Shown here: positions 56,012-64,000 of the stretch, piece by piece
How the letters are laid out: every line of letters starts with the position of its first letter
Position numbering within the stretch: the stretch's first letter is position 1
Source: Nocardiopsis eucommiae
GTDB taxonomy: Bacteria; Actinomycetota; Actinomycetes; Streptosporangiales; Streptosporangiaceae
Assembly (NCBI GenBank): GCA_018388625.1
Contig: CP074402.1
Coordinates: 5,270,001-5,334,000, forward strand
Length of the DNA stretch: 64,000 bases
Reading direction: 5' to 3'
The notes under the pieces: model-generated
Databases searched by the model: none
The model's input: only the letters and a program-made list of their open reading frames with translations
What the model was told of the DNA's origin: nothing
Translations under genes and position numbers: made by a program

Positions 56012-56775
56012 TCAGGCTTTGAGCTGGAAGACGAGCTGGTCGACGCTGCCGACGAGGTCTCCGCGCAGGTTGGCCTTGTACCAGCCGGGCTGCGCCTTGG
56101 CGCCGCCGTCACGGCAGTCGGTGAAGGAGCGCTCCAGGTCCCAGCTGAGGGTGTACTCGTGCGGGCGGCCCTGGGTGAGCTGGCGCTCCTCCTTGCTGTT
56201 GCCCTCGACGCAGTCGGCGGAGGAGTAGATCCGGTCGTCGCCGGAGTCCAGCCGGAGCTCGATCGCCTCGGGCCCCACGTCCACGGTGCAGGTCTGCTCG
56301 GCCACGTTGACCACGGTCACCTTGAACTCGGGCTTGGCGCCGCCGCCGAACACCTCCCGCTCCTTCTCCGCGAAGTCGAAGGTGACCACCACGTCCTGCG
56401 GACGGCAGTGGTCCTCGGGGCGCTCCGGGGCCGCGGCCTCGGCCGACTCGTCGTCGGAACCGCCCCGGACCCCTCCTCGCCCTCGGACGGGGACGCGGAC
56501 GGGGAGGCGGAGGGCGACGGGGAGGGTGAGGCGGACGGATCCGCGTCCTCTTCGTCGGTTTCGGCGTCGGAGGGCTCCTCGGCTGGGACACTGGAGGAGG
56601 CCTCGGGCTCCTCGATCGCCGCCTGGGAGCCCGTCGGCTCGCCCTCGTCGGAGGTGTTCCGGAACGCGAGGGCGACCAGAGCGAACACCAGCATCACGCC
56701 AGCCAGGACGAAGGCGCGTCGCTTCCAGTAGGTCTCACGGCTGACGGGTGCTGGTTGTCCGGTACTTGACGCCAT
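56012..56775 (-). CDS. Single-pass membrane protein with Ser/Pro spacer and outside domain, unknown
   Basis: About 254 residues after repair, from ATG 56775. A membrane helix (AFVLAGVMLVFALVALAF) is at about 20-37, followed by a spacer of Ser, Pro, Glu and Asp (PSASPSPSPSASP) and a beta-rich outside domain of about 120 residues with three or four Cys (AEQTCTVDVG; SADCVEG; FTDCRDG). The frame breaks in the G/C-rich stretch about 56460-56475; one base restores a continuous acidic spacer leading to VTFDFAEKERE. Family not recognised; wall-associated by layout. Confidence 0.7.
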
Positions 56776-56838
56776 GGGCCGTAGTATTGCGGTTTTGCGT
56801 GCCACCCACCTACTCAACCCGCCGATTTCCCGTTAAAG

Positions 56839-57714
56839 ATGAGCGATAACCCTTACAGCACCGCCGTTCTGGCGTGGTACGAGACCAACGCCAGGGACCT
56901 GCCCTGGCGCCGCCCCGAGGCCTCCGCCTGGTCCATCCTGGTCAGCGAGATCATGCTCCAACAGACCCCCGTCGTGCGGGTGCTCCCCGCGTGGGAGGCC
57001 TGGATGGAGCGCTGGCCCACCCCCGCCCACCTGGCCAAGGAGCCCTCCGGCGAGGCGGTCCGCATGTGGAACCGGCTCGGCTATCCGCGCCGGGCCCTGC
57101 GCCTGCACGCCTGCGCCGTGGCCATCACGGAGGAGCACGACGGCGAGGTCCCCGACGACCACGCGACCCTGCTGTCGCTTCCGGGGATCGGCGCGTACAC
57201 GGCGGCGGCGGTCGCGAGCTTCGCCCACGGGCAGCGGCACGCCATTCTGGACACCAACGTGCGGCGTGTCCTGGCCAGGACCGAAACCGGGATCGAGTAC
57301 CCGCCGAAAACCCAGACCAAGGCGGAGACCGCTCTGGCCGAGGCGCTCCTGCCTCCGACGGCCTCCGTCGCGGCGCGTTGGGGCGTGGCCGTGATGGAGC
57401 TGGGTGCCCTGGTCTGCACGGCCCGCTCGCCGCGCTGCGCGGACTGCCCCATTGCCGGGCAGTGCGCCTGGAAGCTCGCGGGGAAGCCCGCGTACGACGG
57501 ACCTCCCCGGCGCGGGCAGACCTACGCGGGCACCGACCGCCAGGTCCGCGGCAAGCTCCTCGCGGTGCTGCGCGCCTCGCCCGAACCGGTGGTCAAGGAC
57601 GCCCTGGACGCGGTCTGGGACGACGGTGTCCAGCGTGAGAGGGCCCTGGACGCCCTGGTCTCCGACGGTCTGGTCGATCCCCTGGACGACGGCCGCTACG
57701 CCCTGCCCGGCTGA
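56839..57714 (+). CDS. mutY: A/G-specific adenine glycosylase MutY
   Basis: 291 residues, complete, from ATG 56839. The catalytic Glu37 is in SEIMLQQTPV, the HhH hairpin is LPGIGAYTAAAVASFA at 113-128, and the catalytic Asp138 follows in ILDTN. The [4Fe-4S] ligands are Cys193, 200, 203 and 209 (C-x6-C-x2-C-x5-C). It removes adenine mispaired with 8-oxoguanine. The C-terminal 70 residues are shorter than in E. coli MutY, as is usual in actinomycetes; the MutT-like domain is reduced. Confidence 0.96.
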   Translation: MSDNPYSTAVLAWYETNARDLPWRRPEASAWSILVSEIMLQQTPVVRVLPAWEAWMERWPTPAHLAKEPSGEAVRMWNRLGYPRRALRLHACAVAITEEHDGEVPDDHATLLSLPGIGAYTAAAVASFAHGQRHAILDTNVRRVLARTETGIEYPPKTQTKAETALAEALLPPTASVAARWGVAVMELGALVCTARSPRCADCPIAGQCAWKLAGKPAYDGPPRRGQTYAGTDRQVRGKLLAVLRASPEPVVKDALDAVWDDGVQRERALDALVSDGLVDPLDDGRYALPG

Positions 57715-57719
57715 CCGGA

Positions 57720-57744
57720 GCGGGCCCCGGTCTCCGGGGCCCGC
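57720..57744. terminator. Bidirectional hairpin between mutY and the DUF3105 gene
   Basis: An 11-bp stem GCGGGCCCCGG and complement with a TCT loop begins 5 bp after the mutY stop. Confidence 0.72.
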
Positions 57745-57757
57745 CGGGTGCGGGTCC

Positions 57758-58802
57758 TCAGTCCATCCGGGCGTCGACCGCCCCGGCCCCCTCCGCGTCG
57801 AACTCCGCCTGCGTGCCGTCGAAGGCGCCGCTGCAGGGCGCCCCCGGCTCGGGAGCGTCCGGGCTCTGCTCGTACTCCAGCAGGAAGTCCGTCAGGCGCG
57901 GGTCGGCGGGGTCGTCGAGCGTGAGCTGAGCACCCCAGGCCGAGGCCACCACCGGTGACGGGAGGCCCTCCATCGGGCTGACCAGCACGTAGGAACCCGG
58001 GGTGTGGTGCGCGGTCAGCGTCGCCAGCGCGTCGTCGGACAGGCCGGGGTCGTGGGTGATCCACACCGCCCCGTGCTCCAGGGAGTGGACGGCCGCCTCG
58101 GTCAGGACCGGCTCGTCGTACACCCCGCAGTTCTGCCAGAAGTTGTAGTGCTCCCCGCCCACCGGCGGGAACTGGGCGTAGTCGACGGTCTCGCCGGTGT
58201 CCACGTGGTTCTTGGACAACCCCTCGAAGGTCTCGACCCCGTCGGGGCGCGCGGCGCCGCCCCCTCCGGAGCCGTCCGGGCCACTCGCCCCGCCCGACGC
58301 CCCGGCACCGCCGTACAGCCAGAAGCCGCCGAGGGCCGCGCCGCCCAGCAGGACCAACGCCAGGGCGACACCGCCGACGATGAGCCACGGAGCCGCCGAC
58401 CGGCGGCCCGGCTGGGGCGCGGACGCCCCCGGATACCCGTACGGCGGTTGGCCGGGCGGCGGGCCCTGCGGCGGCTGCCCGGAGGGCGTGTACGCGGGGG
58501 CGGCCCCTGGTACTGGGGCGGATACGGGCCGGGCGGCGGGCCCTGCGGCGGCTGCCCGGGCTGGTGGGGGCCCTGCTGGTACGGGCCCTGCGGGTGCTGG
58601 CCCCGCTGGTACGGGTCCTGCGGGGGTACGGGGGCGGCGGCCCCTGCGGCACGGGACCGGGCGGGCCCTGACCCGCCGGAGGCCCCTGGGAGGCGTCGTG
58701 CGGCCCCGAGGGGCCTTGCGGGAAGGGGGAACCGAGGGGCGCCGACTGCGGCGGCTGGGAGCCGTCCGGACGGGGTTCGTTTGGATTGGCCACGGACGGC
58801 AC
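57758..58802 (-). CDS. DUF3105 membrane-anchored protein with Pro/Gly-rich N-terminus
   Basis: About 348 residues if repaired, from ATG 58802. A Gln/Pro/Gly-rich cytoplasmic region of about 130 residues is followed by a membrane helix (VALALVLLGGAALGGFWLYGG) and an outside DUF3105 domain. In the latter, VDYAQFPPVGGEHYNFWQNCGVYDEP, AVHSLEHGAVWITHDP and SAWGAQLTLDDPADPRL are family words, with conserved His and Cys pairs (QNCG; GAPCSGAF). Several breaks in the C/G-rich region 58380-58700 leave the N-terminal part uncertain. DUF3105 function is unknown. Confidence 0.78.
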
Positions 58803-58841
58803 CCTAGCGTCCGGCCACCCGCCCCCGCTCCCGAAGACGAC

Positions 58842-58873
58842 GACGGGGGCGCCCCCGAAGGGACGCCCCCGTC
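58842..58873 (-). terminator. Terminator downstream of clpC
   Basis: GACGGGGGCG pairs with CGCCCCCGTC around a 12-nt loop, 37 bp after the clpC stop. Confidence 0.78.
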
Positions 58874-58909
58874 CTCAGACCACCGCCGGTTCGGGACCGG
58901 CGGGCCTCA

Positions 58910-61412
58910 CTAGTCGCCCTTGGCGGCGGACTCCACCTCGGGGGTGTCCGGCACCGCGTCGGGCTTCGGCACACCCTTGAAGGTGAACTTGGCGTCCGTG
59001 CCCTCGCCCTCGGCGTCGATCACGACGATCTGACCCGCCTTGAGGTCGCCGAAGAGGATCTTCTCGGAGAGCTGGTCCTCGATCTCCCGCTGGATCGTGC
59101 GACGCAGCGGCCGCGCGCCCAGGACCGGGTCGAACCCGCGCTCGGACAGGATCTGCTTCGCCTTGGGGCGGAGCTCGATGCCCATGTCCTTCTCCTTGAG
59201 CCGGTTGTCCAGGCTCGTGATCATCAGGTCGACGATCTGGAAGATCTCCTTCTCGGTCAGCTGGTGGAAGACGATGACGTCGTCCACACGGTTGAGGAAC
59301 TCTGGCCGGAAGTTGGTCTTGAGCTCCTCGCTGACCTTCGCCTTCATCCGCTCGTAGTTGGTGTTGGCGTCGTCCTCCTTGGCGAAGCCCATGGCCTGGC
59401 CCTTGGAGATGTCCCGCGTACCCAGGTTGGTCGTCATGATGATGACCGTGTTCTTGAAGTCGACGTTGCGACCCTGGGCGTCGGTGAGACGACCCTCCTC
59501 CAGCACCTGGAGCAGAGAGTTGAAGATGTCGTTGTGGGCCTTCTCGATCTCGTCGAACAGGACCACGGAGAACGGCTTGCGGCGCACCTTCTCGGTGAGC
59601 TGGCCGCCCTCCTCGTACCCGACGTAGCCGGGGGCGAACCGAACAGCCGCGAGACCGTGTGCTTCTCCATGAACTCGGACATGTCCAGCTGGATCAGCGA
59701 GTCCTCGTCCCCGAACAGGAACTCGGCCAGGGTCTTGGACAGCTCGGTCTTACCCACACCGGACGGACCGGCGAAGATGAACGAACCACCGGGACGCTTG
59801 GGGTCCTTCAGACCGGCGCGGGTACGGCGGATCGCCTGGGAGAGCGCCTTGATGGCGTCCTCCTGGCCGATGACCCGGCGGTGCAGCTCGTCCTCCATAC
59901 GCAGCAGGCGCGAGCTCTCCTCCTCGGTCAGCTTGAAGACCGGGATGCCGGTGGAGGCGGCCAGGACCTCGGCGATGAGCTCCTCGTCGACCTCGGCCAC
60001 GACGTCCATGTCGCCGGCCTTCCACTCCTTCTCCCGCTGCGCCTTCTTGTTGAGCAGCTGCTTCTCGTCGTCGCGCAGGGACGCGGCCTTCTCGAAGTCC
60101 TGCTCGTCGATGGCCGACTCCTTGTCGCGGCGCACCCCGGCGATCTTCTCGTCGAACTCGCGCAGGTCCGGCGGCGCGGTCATCCGGCGGATGCGCATCC
60201 GCGAACCGGCCTCGTCGATGAGGTCGATCGCCTTGTCCGGCAGGAAGCGGTCGCTGATGTAGCGGTCGGCCAGCTGCGCGGCGGCCACGAGGGCGCTGTC
60301 CGTGATGGAGACCCGGTGGTGGGCCTCGTAGCGGTCACGCAGACCCTTGAGGATCTCGATGGCGTGCGTGATCGTCGGCTCGTCCACCTGGATCGGCTGG
60401 AAGCGACGCTCCAGCGCGGCGTCCTTCTCCAGGTACTTGCGGTACTCGTCGAGCGTGGTCGCACCGATGGTCTGGAGCTCACCCCGGGCCAGCATGGGCT
60501 TCAGGATGGAGGCGGCGTCTATGGCACCCTCCGCCGCGCCCGCTCCGACCAGCGTGTGCAGCTCGTCGATGAAGAGGATGATGTCGCCGCGGGTGCGGAT
60601 CTCCTTCAGCACCTTCTTGAGGCGCTCCTCGAAGTCACCTCGGTAGCGGCTGCCCGCGACCAGGGCGCCCAGGTCCAGCGTGTACAGCTGCTTGTCCTTG
60701 AGCGTCTCGGGGATCTCACCCTTGACGATCTTCTGGGCCAGGCCCTCGACCACGGCGGTCTTGCCGACACCGGGCTCACCGATGAGCACCGGGTTGTTCT
60801 TGGTGCGCCGTGAGAGCACCTGCATGACCCGCTCGATCTCCTTGTCCCGACCGATGACCGGGTCGAGCTTGGACTCGCGCGCGGCCTGCGTCAGGTTGCG
60901 ACCGAACTGGTCCAGCACCAGCGAGGTGGAGGGGTGGACTCGGAGGAGGCGCCCGTGGCCTGCGGCTCCTTGCCCTGGTACCCGTGCAGCAGCTGGATGA
61001 CCTGCTGGCGGACCCGGTTGAGGTCCGCGCCGAGCTTCACGAGCACCTGGGCGGCGACGCCCTCGCCCTCGCGGATCAGGCCCAGCAGTATGTGCTCGGT
61101 ACCGATGTAGTTGTGGCCGAGCTGAAGCGCCTCGCGCAGCGACAGCTCGAGGACCTTCTTGGCGCGCGGGGTGAAGGGAATGTGTCCCGACGGCGCCTGC
61201 TGGCCCTGACCGATGATCTCCTCGACCTGCTGCCGAACCGCTTCGAGGCTGATACCAAGGCTCTCCAGAGCCTTGGCGGCGACGCCCTCACCCTCGTGGA
61301 TGAGGCCGAGCAGGATGTGCTCCGTACCGATGTAGTTGTGGTTGAGCATCCTGGCTTCTTCCTGAGCCAGAACCACCACTCGCCGCGCGCGGTCGGTAAA
61401 CCTCTCGAACAT
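58910..61412 (-). CDS. clpC: AAA+ unfoldase ClpC, frame broken twice
   Basis: About 834 residues after repair, the normal ClpC length. Two Clp-N repeats occupy residues 1-145 (each with NYIGTEHILLGLI). The D1 ATPase holds Walker A GEPGVGKTAV and IDELHTLVGAGAAEGA. A coiled middle domain follows (EKAASLRDDEKQLLNKKAQREKEW), then the D2 ATPase with GPSGVGKTEL and LFDEIEKAH. It feeds proteins to ClpP1P2. Breaks at G-runs 60931-60934 and 59630-59634 are each repaired by one base (giving STPSTSLVLDQ and GSPPGYVGYEEGG). Gene is essential in most actinomycetes, so the breaks must be errors. Confidence 0.96.
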
Positions 61413-61657
61413 GTCTCGTCGCTCCTCTACAGAGCGGTCAGGCAGGGACGGCGATGACCGACCCGACTCTTCCGCATATAGGCCCCACAGGGATTAACCG
61501 CCCCGGGGAGCACTGTCGCACCCGCCCACCCTTCCGGCTGCTGCCGACAGGGTGGACGTCTCCGTACGGCCGACCGCAGCCGTCCGTGCCAGAGACTTTC
61601 CCCGACGATAGGGCGTTCACCCAACATCCAACTACCAATTGGCGCGTCAGATTTCCC

Positions 61658-61675
61658 TGTACGCCGAAGGCGAAC
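61658..61675. promoter_or_regulatory. ClgR operator candidate upstream of clpC
   Basis: TGTACGCCGAAGGCGAAC matches the corynebacterial ClgR consensus WNNWCGCYNANRGCGWWS at every position and, on the other strand, the Streptomyces form GTTCGC-N5-GCG. ClgR activates clp protease genes. Position is about 246 bp before the clpC start. Confidence 0.7.
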
Positions 61676-61714
61676 GGCCCGGGACTCCCATCCATCACGA
61701 GAGTGCCCGGGCCG
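61676..61714. terminator. Hairpin between ClgR box and lsr2 side
   Basis: GGCCCGGG with CTC pairs with GAG and CCCGGGCC around a loop. It could shield clpC from upstream transcription. No T-tract. Confidence 0.5.
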
Positions 61715-62178
61715 CACGTGCGTAAGCCGGATTATCGGCTCTTAGCGAACAAGCGGAAGCCGTGTTGTTCTTCAAGCGGAAATGGTCCGAACCATCTCCC
61801 GGAGTGACCCCGGTGACCCTGGGTCGACCCGCGTGCGTCCCACCCCGGCGGCGGGCCGGGGCCGAACTCCTCGCGCTCGCGGGCTCCTCACTCCGTGGCG
61901 CGGAACCGAGCCGCGCGCGCACGCCGCCGAACCGCGCCGCCTCGTGGGCGGGGGTCCCGCGCGTGTCTGCCGCCCGCGCGCCCTCCGCCGTCGATGACGA
62001 CGGGACCGCGGTCGCCGTTCCGACACCTCCCCGGCCTCGGGCCGGGGGCAGCTCCGTCGGGGGCTCAGGCCTCGCGTCCCGGTGTCACGGGTCCTGTCCA
62101 ACGAGGCTCCGCGACGAACGGGTCCGGGGCTCGGCCCCCGAAGCGTGGGGCGAAATGTCGACCAGACCACCCCTATTT

Positions 62179-62197
62179 CCGCCGCCCTGGGCGGCGG
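62179..62197 (-). terminator. Compact hairpin just after lsr2
   Basis: CCGCCGCC and GGCGGCGG arms flank a 3-nt loop, 6 bp after the lsr2 stop on the minus strand. Confidence 0.6.
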
Positions 62198-62202
62198 CAA
62201 AC

Positions 62203-62541
62203 CTAACCCTTGACGGCCTCGTATTCGGCGACGATGGCAGCGGGGATGCGGCCGCGCTCATTGACGGGCTTCCCGGCGGCCTTCGCCCACGCGCGAATCT
62301 CGGCGCTGCGCTCACGGCTGGGAGCATTCCGGGTGCCGCGACGAGCGGTACCGCGGGCCTGCTTCGCGGGAGCCTTGCGGGAGGCCTCAATGAACGGAGT
62401 AAGAGCCTCACGGAGCTTGGCGGCATTACCCGCGCTGAGGTCGATTTCGTACGTCGATCCATCGAGACCGAACGTCACCGTCTCCTCGGCCTCGCCGCCG
62501 TCGAGGTCGTCGACCAGGAAAACCTGGACCTTCTGTGCCAT
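62203..62541 (-). CDS. lsr2: Nucleoid-associated xenogeneic silencer Lsr2
   Basis: 112 residues from ATG 62541. The N-terminal dimerisation domain (MAQKVQVFLVDDLDGGEAEE; VTFGLDGSTYEIDLS) is followed by a basic linker. The C-terminal AT-hook-like domain holds IRAWAKAAGKPVNERGRIPAAIVAEY, where Arg96-Gly97-Arg98 inserts in the minor groove. It binds A+T-rich DNA and silences foreign genes. It lies upstream of clpC on the same strand, as in Mycobacterium. An upstream ATG at 62577 is possible but lacks family support. Confidence 0.96.
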   Translation of the reverse strand: MAQKVQVFLVDDLDGGEAEETVTFGLDGSTYEIDLSAGNAAKLREALTPFIEASRKAPAKQARGTARRGTRNAPSRERSAEIRAWAKAAGKPVNERGRIPAAIVAEYEAVKG

Positions 62542-62758
62542 GGAATCAAACCTTTCAGCAGAGCGGTGTCTCCACACCTGAATATAAAGCTATCTCGCGA
62601 GAACGCGAAAGACAATTCCCGGCGTGCCAGAAATCACCTGGACCCGCATCGGCGGGATTCGGGGTCGCCGGAGCAGCGCGGGGCTGGCGAGTTGGCCCGC
62701 ACACGCTGACCCCCAACGCGCTCGGCGCGCCGGGGACCGGTTCAGCCAGGCACCGTAT

Positions 62759-62992
62759 CTAACGAGCCTCGGATTCGGTACGTTCCCCATCCTGGGCAAT
62801 CGGCGTCTCGTTCGTCGCCCGGGTCTCCTCGACCCCGGCCGCGCCGTTGTCGACGGCGGCCTCCTCATCCTTCGCCTCGTCGCTGACCAGGCTCCCGTCC
62901 ATCCTGCGCGGCGCCATCTCCTTGCGCAGCAGCTTGATGACGAAGGCACAGAACACGGTCGCGACAACCACGGGCGGGATGAGCGCGGACAA
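62759..62992 (-). CDS. Small single-pass membrane protein, unknown
   Basis: 77 residues from TTG 62992, the first start in frame. A membrane helix (SALIPPVVVATVFCAFVIKLL) is followed by RKEMAPRR and a very acidic tail (DEAKDEEAAVDNGAAGVEETR). The frame stays open upstream to about 63040 (VIGAPPGLIDVL) without ATG or GTG, so the true start may differ or a base may be missing. Not recognised. Confidence 0.55.
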   Translation of the reverse strand: MSALIPPVVVATVFCAFVIKLLRKEMAPRRMDGSLVSDEAKDEEAAVDNGAAGVEETRATNETPIAQDGERTESEAR

Positions 62993-63488
62993 TACGTCGA
63001 TCAGTCCAGGGGGAGCACCGATGACAAAAAGTCACCCATCGAAGCGGCCTACCCTTCCTGGTTGTTACTTATTGCAGCAAATACCCGACTCAGTGTCGGG
63101 TCCGCGCTGGGGGATGGCGCTCCGGCACCGCCGGGCAAACGCATACCAGACATCATAGACATCGTTTGCCCCCGACTTGACACCGGACGTACCGAAGATG
63201 GCCCTTCAAAGCCTGATGGTGGCCAATGTCCGGTGGTCTGTTCCACCGTCACGCGGAAGACCTCGGCCACGGCGACGGGCGATCGCGGACGGTGTCCCAC
63301 AAATCCGGGATGCCGAACGTCCCGTCGTCACTTCAACCGGGGAACCGGCGATCCTGACGGACGCAGGTACACATTACCTGCCTTGTTCCACACCCATACC
63401 ACCCGGTGCGGTTAAGGACCTACGTCCATCGGGGGATCCGGCGAACCGTTCCGAAGGGGAAGCCCGCCCTATCGGGGGCCCAAAACCT
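62993..63488. other. 496-bp intergenic region between the small membrane protein and argA
   Basis: No supported gene. It holds a hairpin ACCCGAC/GTCGGGT at 63083-63101 and otherwise mixed-composition sequence, including the less G+C-rich 63030-63180. The ORFs across it lack motifs. Confidence 0.6.
63083..63101. repeat. Perfect 7-5-7 inverted repeat
   Basis: ACCCGAC-TCAGT-GTCGGGT. Possible terminator for argA on the minus strand, though 388 bp from its stop, or an operator. Confidence 0.4.
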
Positions 63489-64000
63489 TTAGCCGGACAC
63501 CCTTGCCGGACTGCCGTCCAGGTGCACAAGCATCCGGGTGTTCCCCAGGGTGTTGGGTTTGACCCGCTCCAGGTCAAGGAATTCCGCCACGCCCTCGTCA
63601 TAGGAACGCAGGAGTTCCTCGTAGACACGGAACGGGACCGGGGTGCCCTGGATCGGGGCAAAGCCGTGTTTGGCGAAGAAACCGGTCTCGAATGTCAGAC
63701 AGAACACACGGCGCACGCCCAACTCACGCGCCGTGTCCAGCAGTTCGGTCACGATTCGGTGTCCGACGCCGAAACCGCGCAGGGAGGGGTCCACCGCGAC
63801 GGTGCGCACCTCCGCCAGGTCCTCCCAGAGGACGTGGAGGGCCCCGCAGCCGACCACCCGGAGCTCACCCTCCGGCACGTCGTCCTCGCCCGTCGCCGGG
63901 TCGGGAACACTCTCCGCCTCGGCCACCCAGAACTCCTGGATGTCCTCGTAGAGGTTGACCGTGCTCTTGGAGAGCACGCGGCGGTCGACGGAGTAGGTGT
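63489..64000 (-). CDS. argA: Amino-acid N-acetyltransferase, GNAT-type NAGS (N-terminus beyond window)
   Basis: The last 170 or so residues are present and the start lies beyond 64000. The acetyl-CoA-binding GNAT core shows VVGCGALHVLWEDLAEVRTVAVDP, RGFGVGHRIVTELLDTA and FCLTFETGFFAKHGF. The C-terminal words SYDEGVAEFLDLERVKPNTLGNTRML are close to the short NAG synthase of Mycobacterium (Rv2747). It makes N-acetylglutamate in arginine biosynthesis. The frame is still open at the window edge (VDRRVLSKSTVNLYEDIQEFW). Confidence 0.88.
   Translation of the reverse strand, partial: TYSVDRRVLSKSTVNLYEDIQEFWVAEAESVPDPATGEDDVPEGELRVVGCGALHVLWEDLAEVRTVAVDPSLRGFGVGHRIVTELLDTARELGVRRVFCLTFETGFFAKHGFAPIQGTPVPFRVYEELLRSYDEGVAEFLDLERVKPNTLGNTRMLVHLDGSPARVSG

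Larger units (their letters stand above)
61413..62202. other. 790-bp intergenic region between lsr2 and clpC
   Basis: No gene is supported. ORFs in both directions are overlapping, Arg/Pro-rich and lack motifs. It holds a ClgR-type box (61658-61675), a hairpin (61676-61714) and the lsr2 terminator (62179-62197). About 250 bp lie between the ClgR box and clpC, suggesting a long leader. The segment 61800-62170 is very G+C-rich and featureless. Confidence 0.65.

Noticed and set aside
61762..62709. Plus-strand ORF across the lsr2-clpC gap
   Set aside because: Arg/Pro/Gly-rich without motif; overlaps lsr2 antisense. The gap looks non-coding.
1..64000. tRNA, rRNA, CRISPR array, insertion sequence or prophage
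   Set aside because: No cloverleaf, regular spacer-repeat array, transposase or integrase was seen. The excisionase-like protein at 45131-45334 sits among housekeeping genes.

Overview
The window is chromosomal DNA from a high-G+C, sporulating actinomycete, most likely Nocardiopsis or a close relative (Streptosporangiales). The taxonomic signals are bldC, lsr2, a subtilisin-inhibitor (SSI) protein, the N-acetylglutamate synthase of the short GNAT type, a 14-gene nuo operon with menaquinone genes around it, system II cytochrome c maturation, many GTG (and some TTG) starts, and an absence of low-G+C stretches except for a mild dip near 9.5 kb. The genus is an inference. No rRNA, tRNA, CRISPR, transposase or prophage gene was seen.

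Layout. 0-4.4 kb: tricarboxylate uptake (tctCBA) divergent from a CitA/DcuS-type sensor kinase that runs off the left edge. 4.5-5.5 kb: an isolated 4-hydroxymandelate synthase. 5.7-7.6 kb: a type IV (phosphorothioate-DNA) SBD-HNH restriction enzyme and a membrane acyltransferase. 7.8-11.0 kb: an accessory locus with a WXG100-like protein, a DUF1023 alpha/beta hydrolase with a membrane tail, and a tandem paralogue of that tail. 11.2-17.8 kb: msrA, rarD, two large secreted proteins, a flavin monooxygenase with an operator-like palindrome, and an unknown gene. 17.9-37.6 kb: the respiratory block, all on the minus strand: menG (ubiE), menJ, nuoA-N and a polyprenyl diphosphate synthase. 37.8-40.5 kb: a secreted repeat protein, a DUF4229 protein, bldC and a PLDc_N protein. 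40.6-44.9 kb: resA-ccdA-resB-ccsB. 45.1-54 kb: a small HTH protein, a phosphatase, acuC, a large anchored protein, proC, a TIM-barrel epimerase, an NlpC/P60 hydrolase and an SGNH esterase. 54.1-61.4 kb: radA, SSI inhibitor, two anchored proteins, mutY and clpC. 62.2-64 kb: lsr2, a small membrane protein and argA (cut by the right edge).

How it works together. Complex I passes NADH electrons to menaquinone. The same block also encodes enzymes that make the prenyl tail (hepT-like), methylate the ring (menG) and reduce the tail (menJ). Two near-perfect Rex operators, one ahead of nuoA and one ahead of menJ, suggest that the block is induced when NADH/NAD+ rises. The resA-ccdA-resB-ccsB operon matures cytochrome c for the downstream respiratory chain. 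A ClgR-type box lies ahead of clpC.

Data quality. About 20 genes, including nuoG, nuoH, nuoJ, nuoM, clpC and radA, are broken by more than 25 apparent single-base losses. Nearly all lie in G/C runs of four or five, and each is repaired by restoring one base. These look like sequencing undercalls rather than real pseudogenes, so I give full gene extents and name each break.
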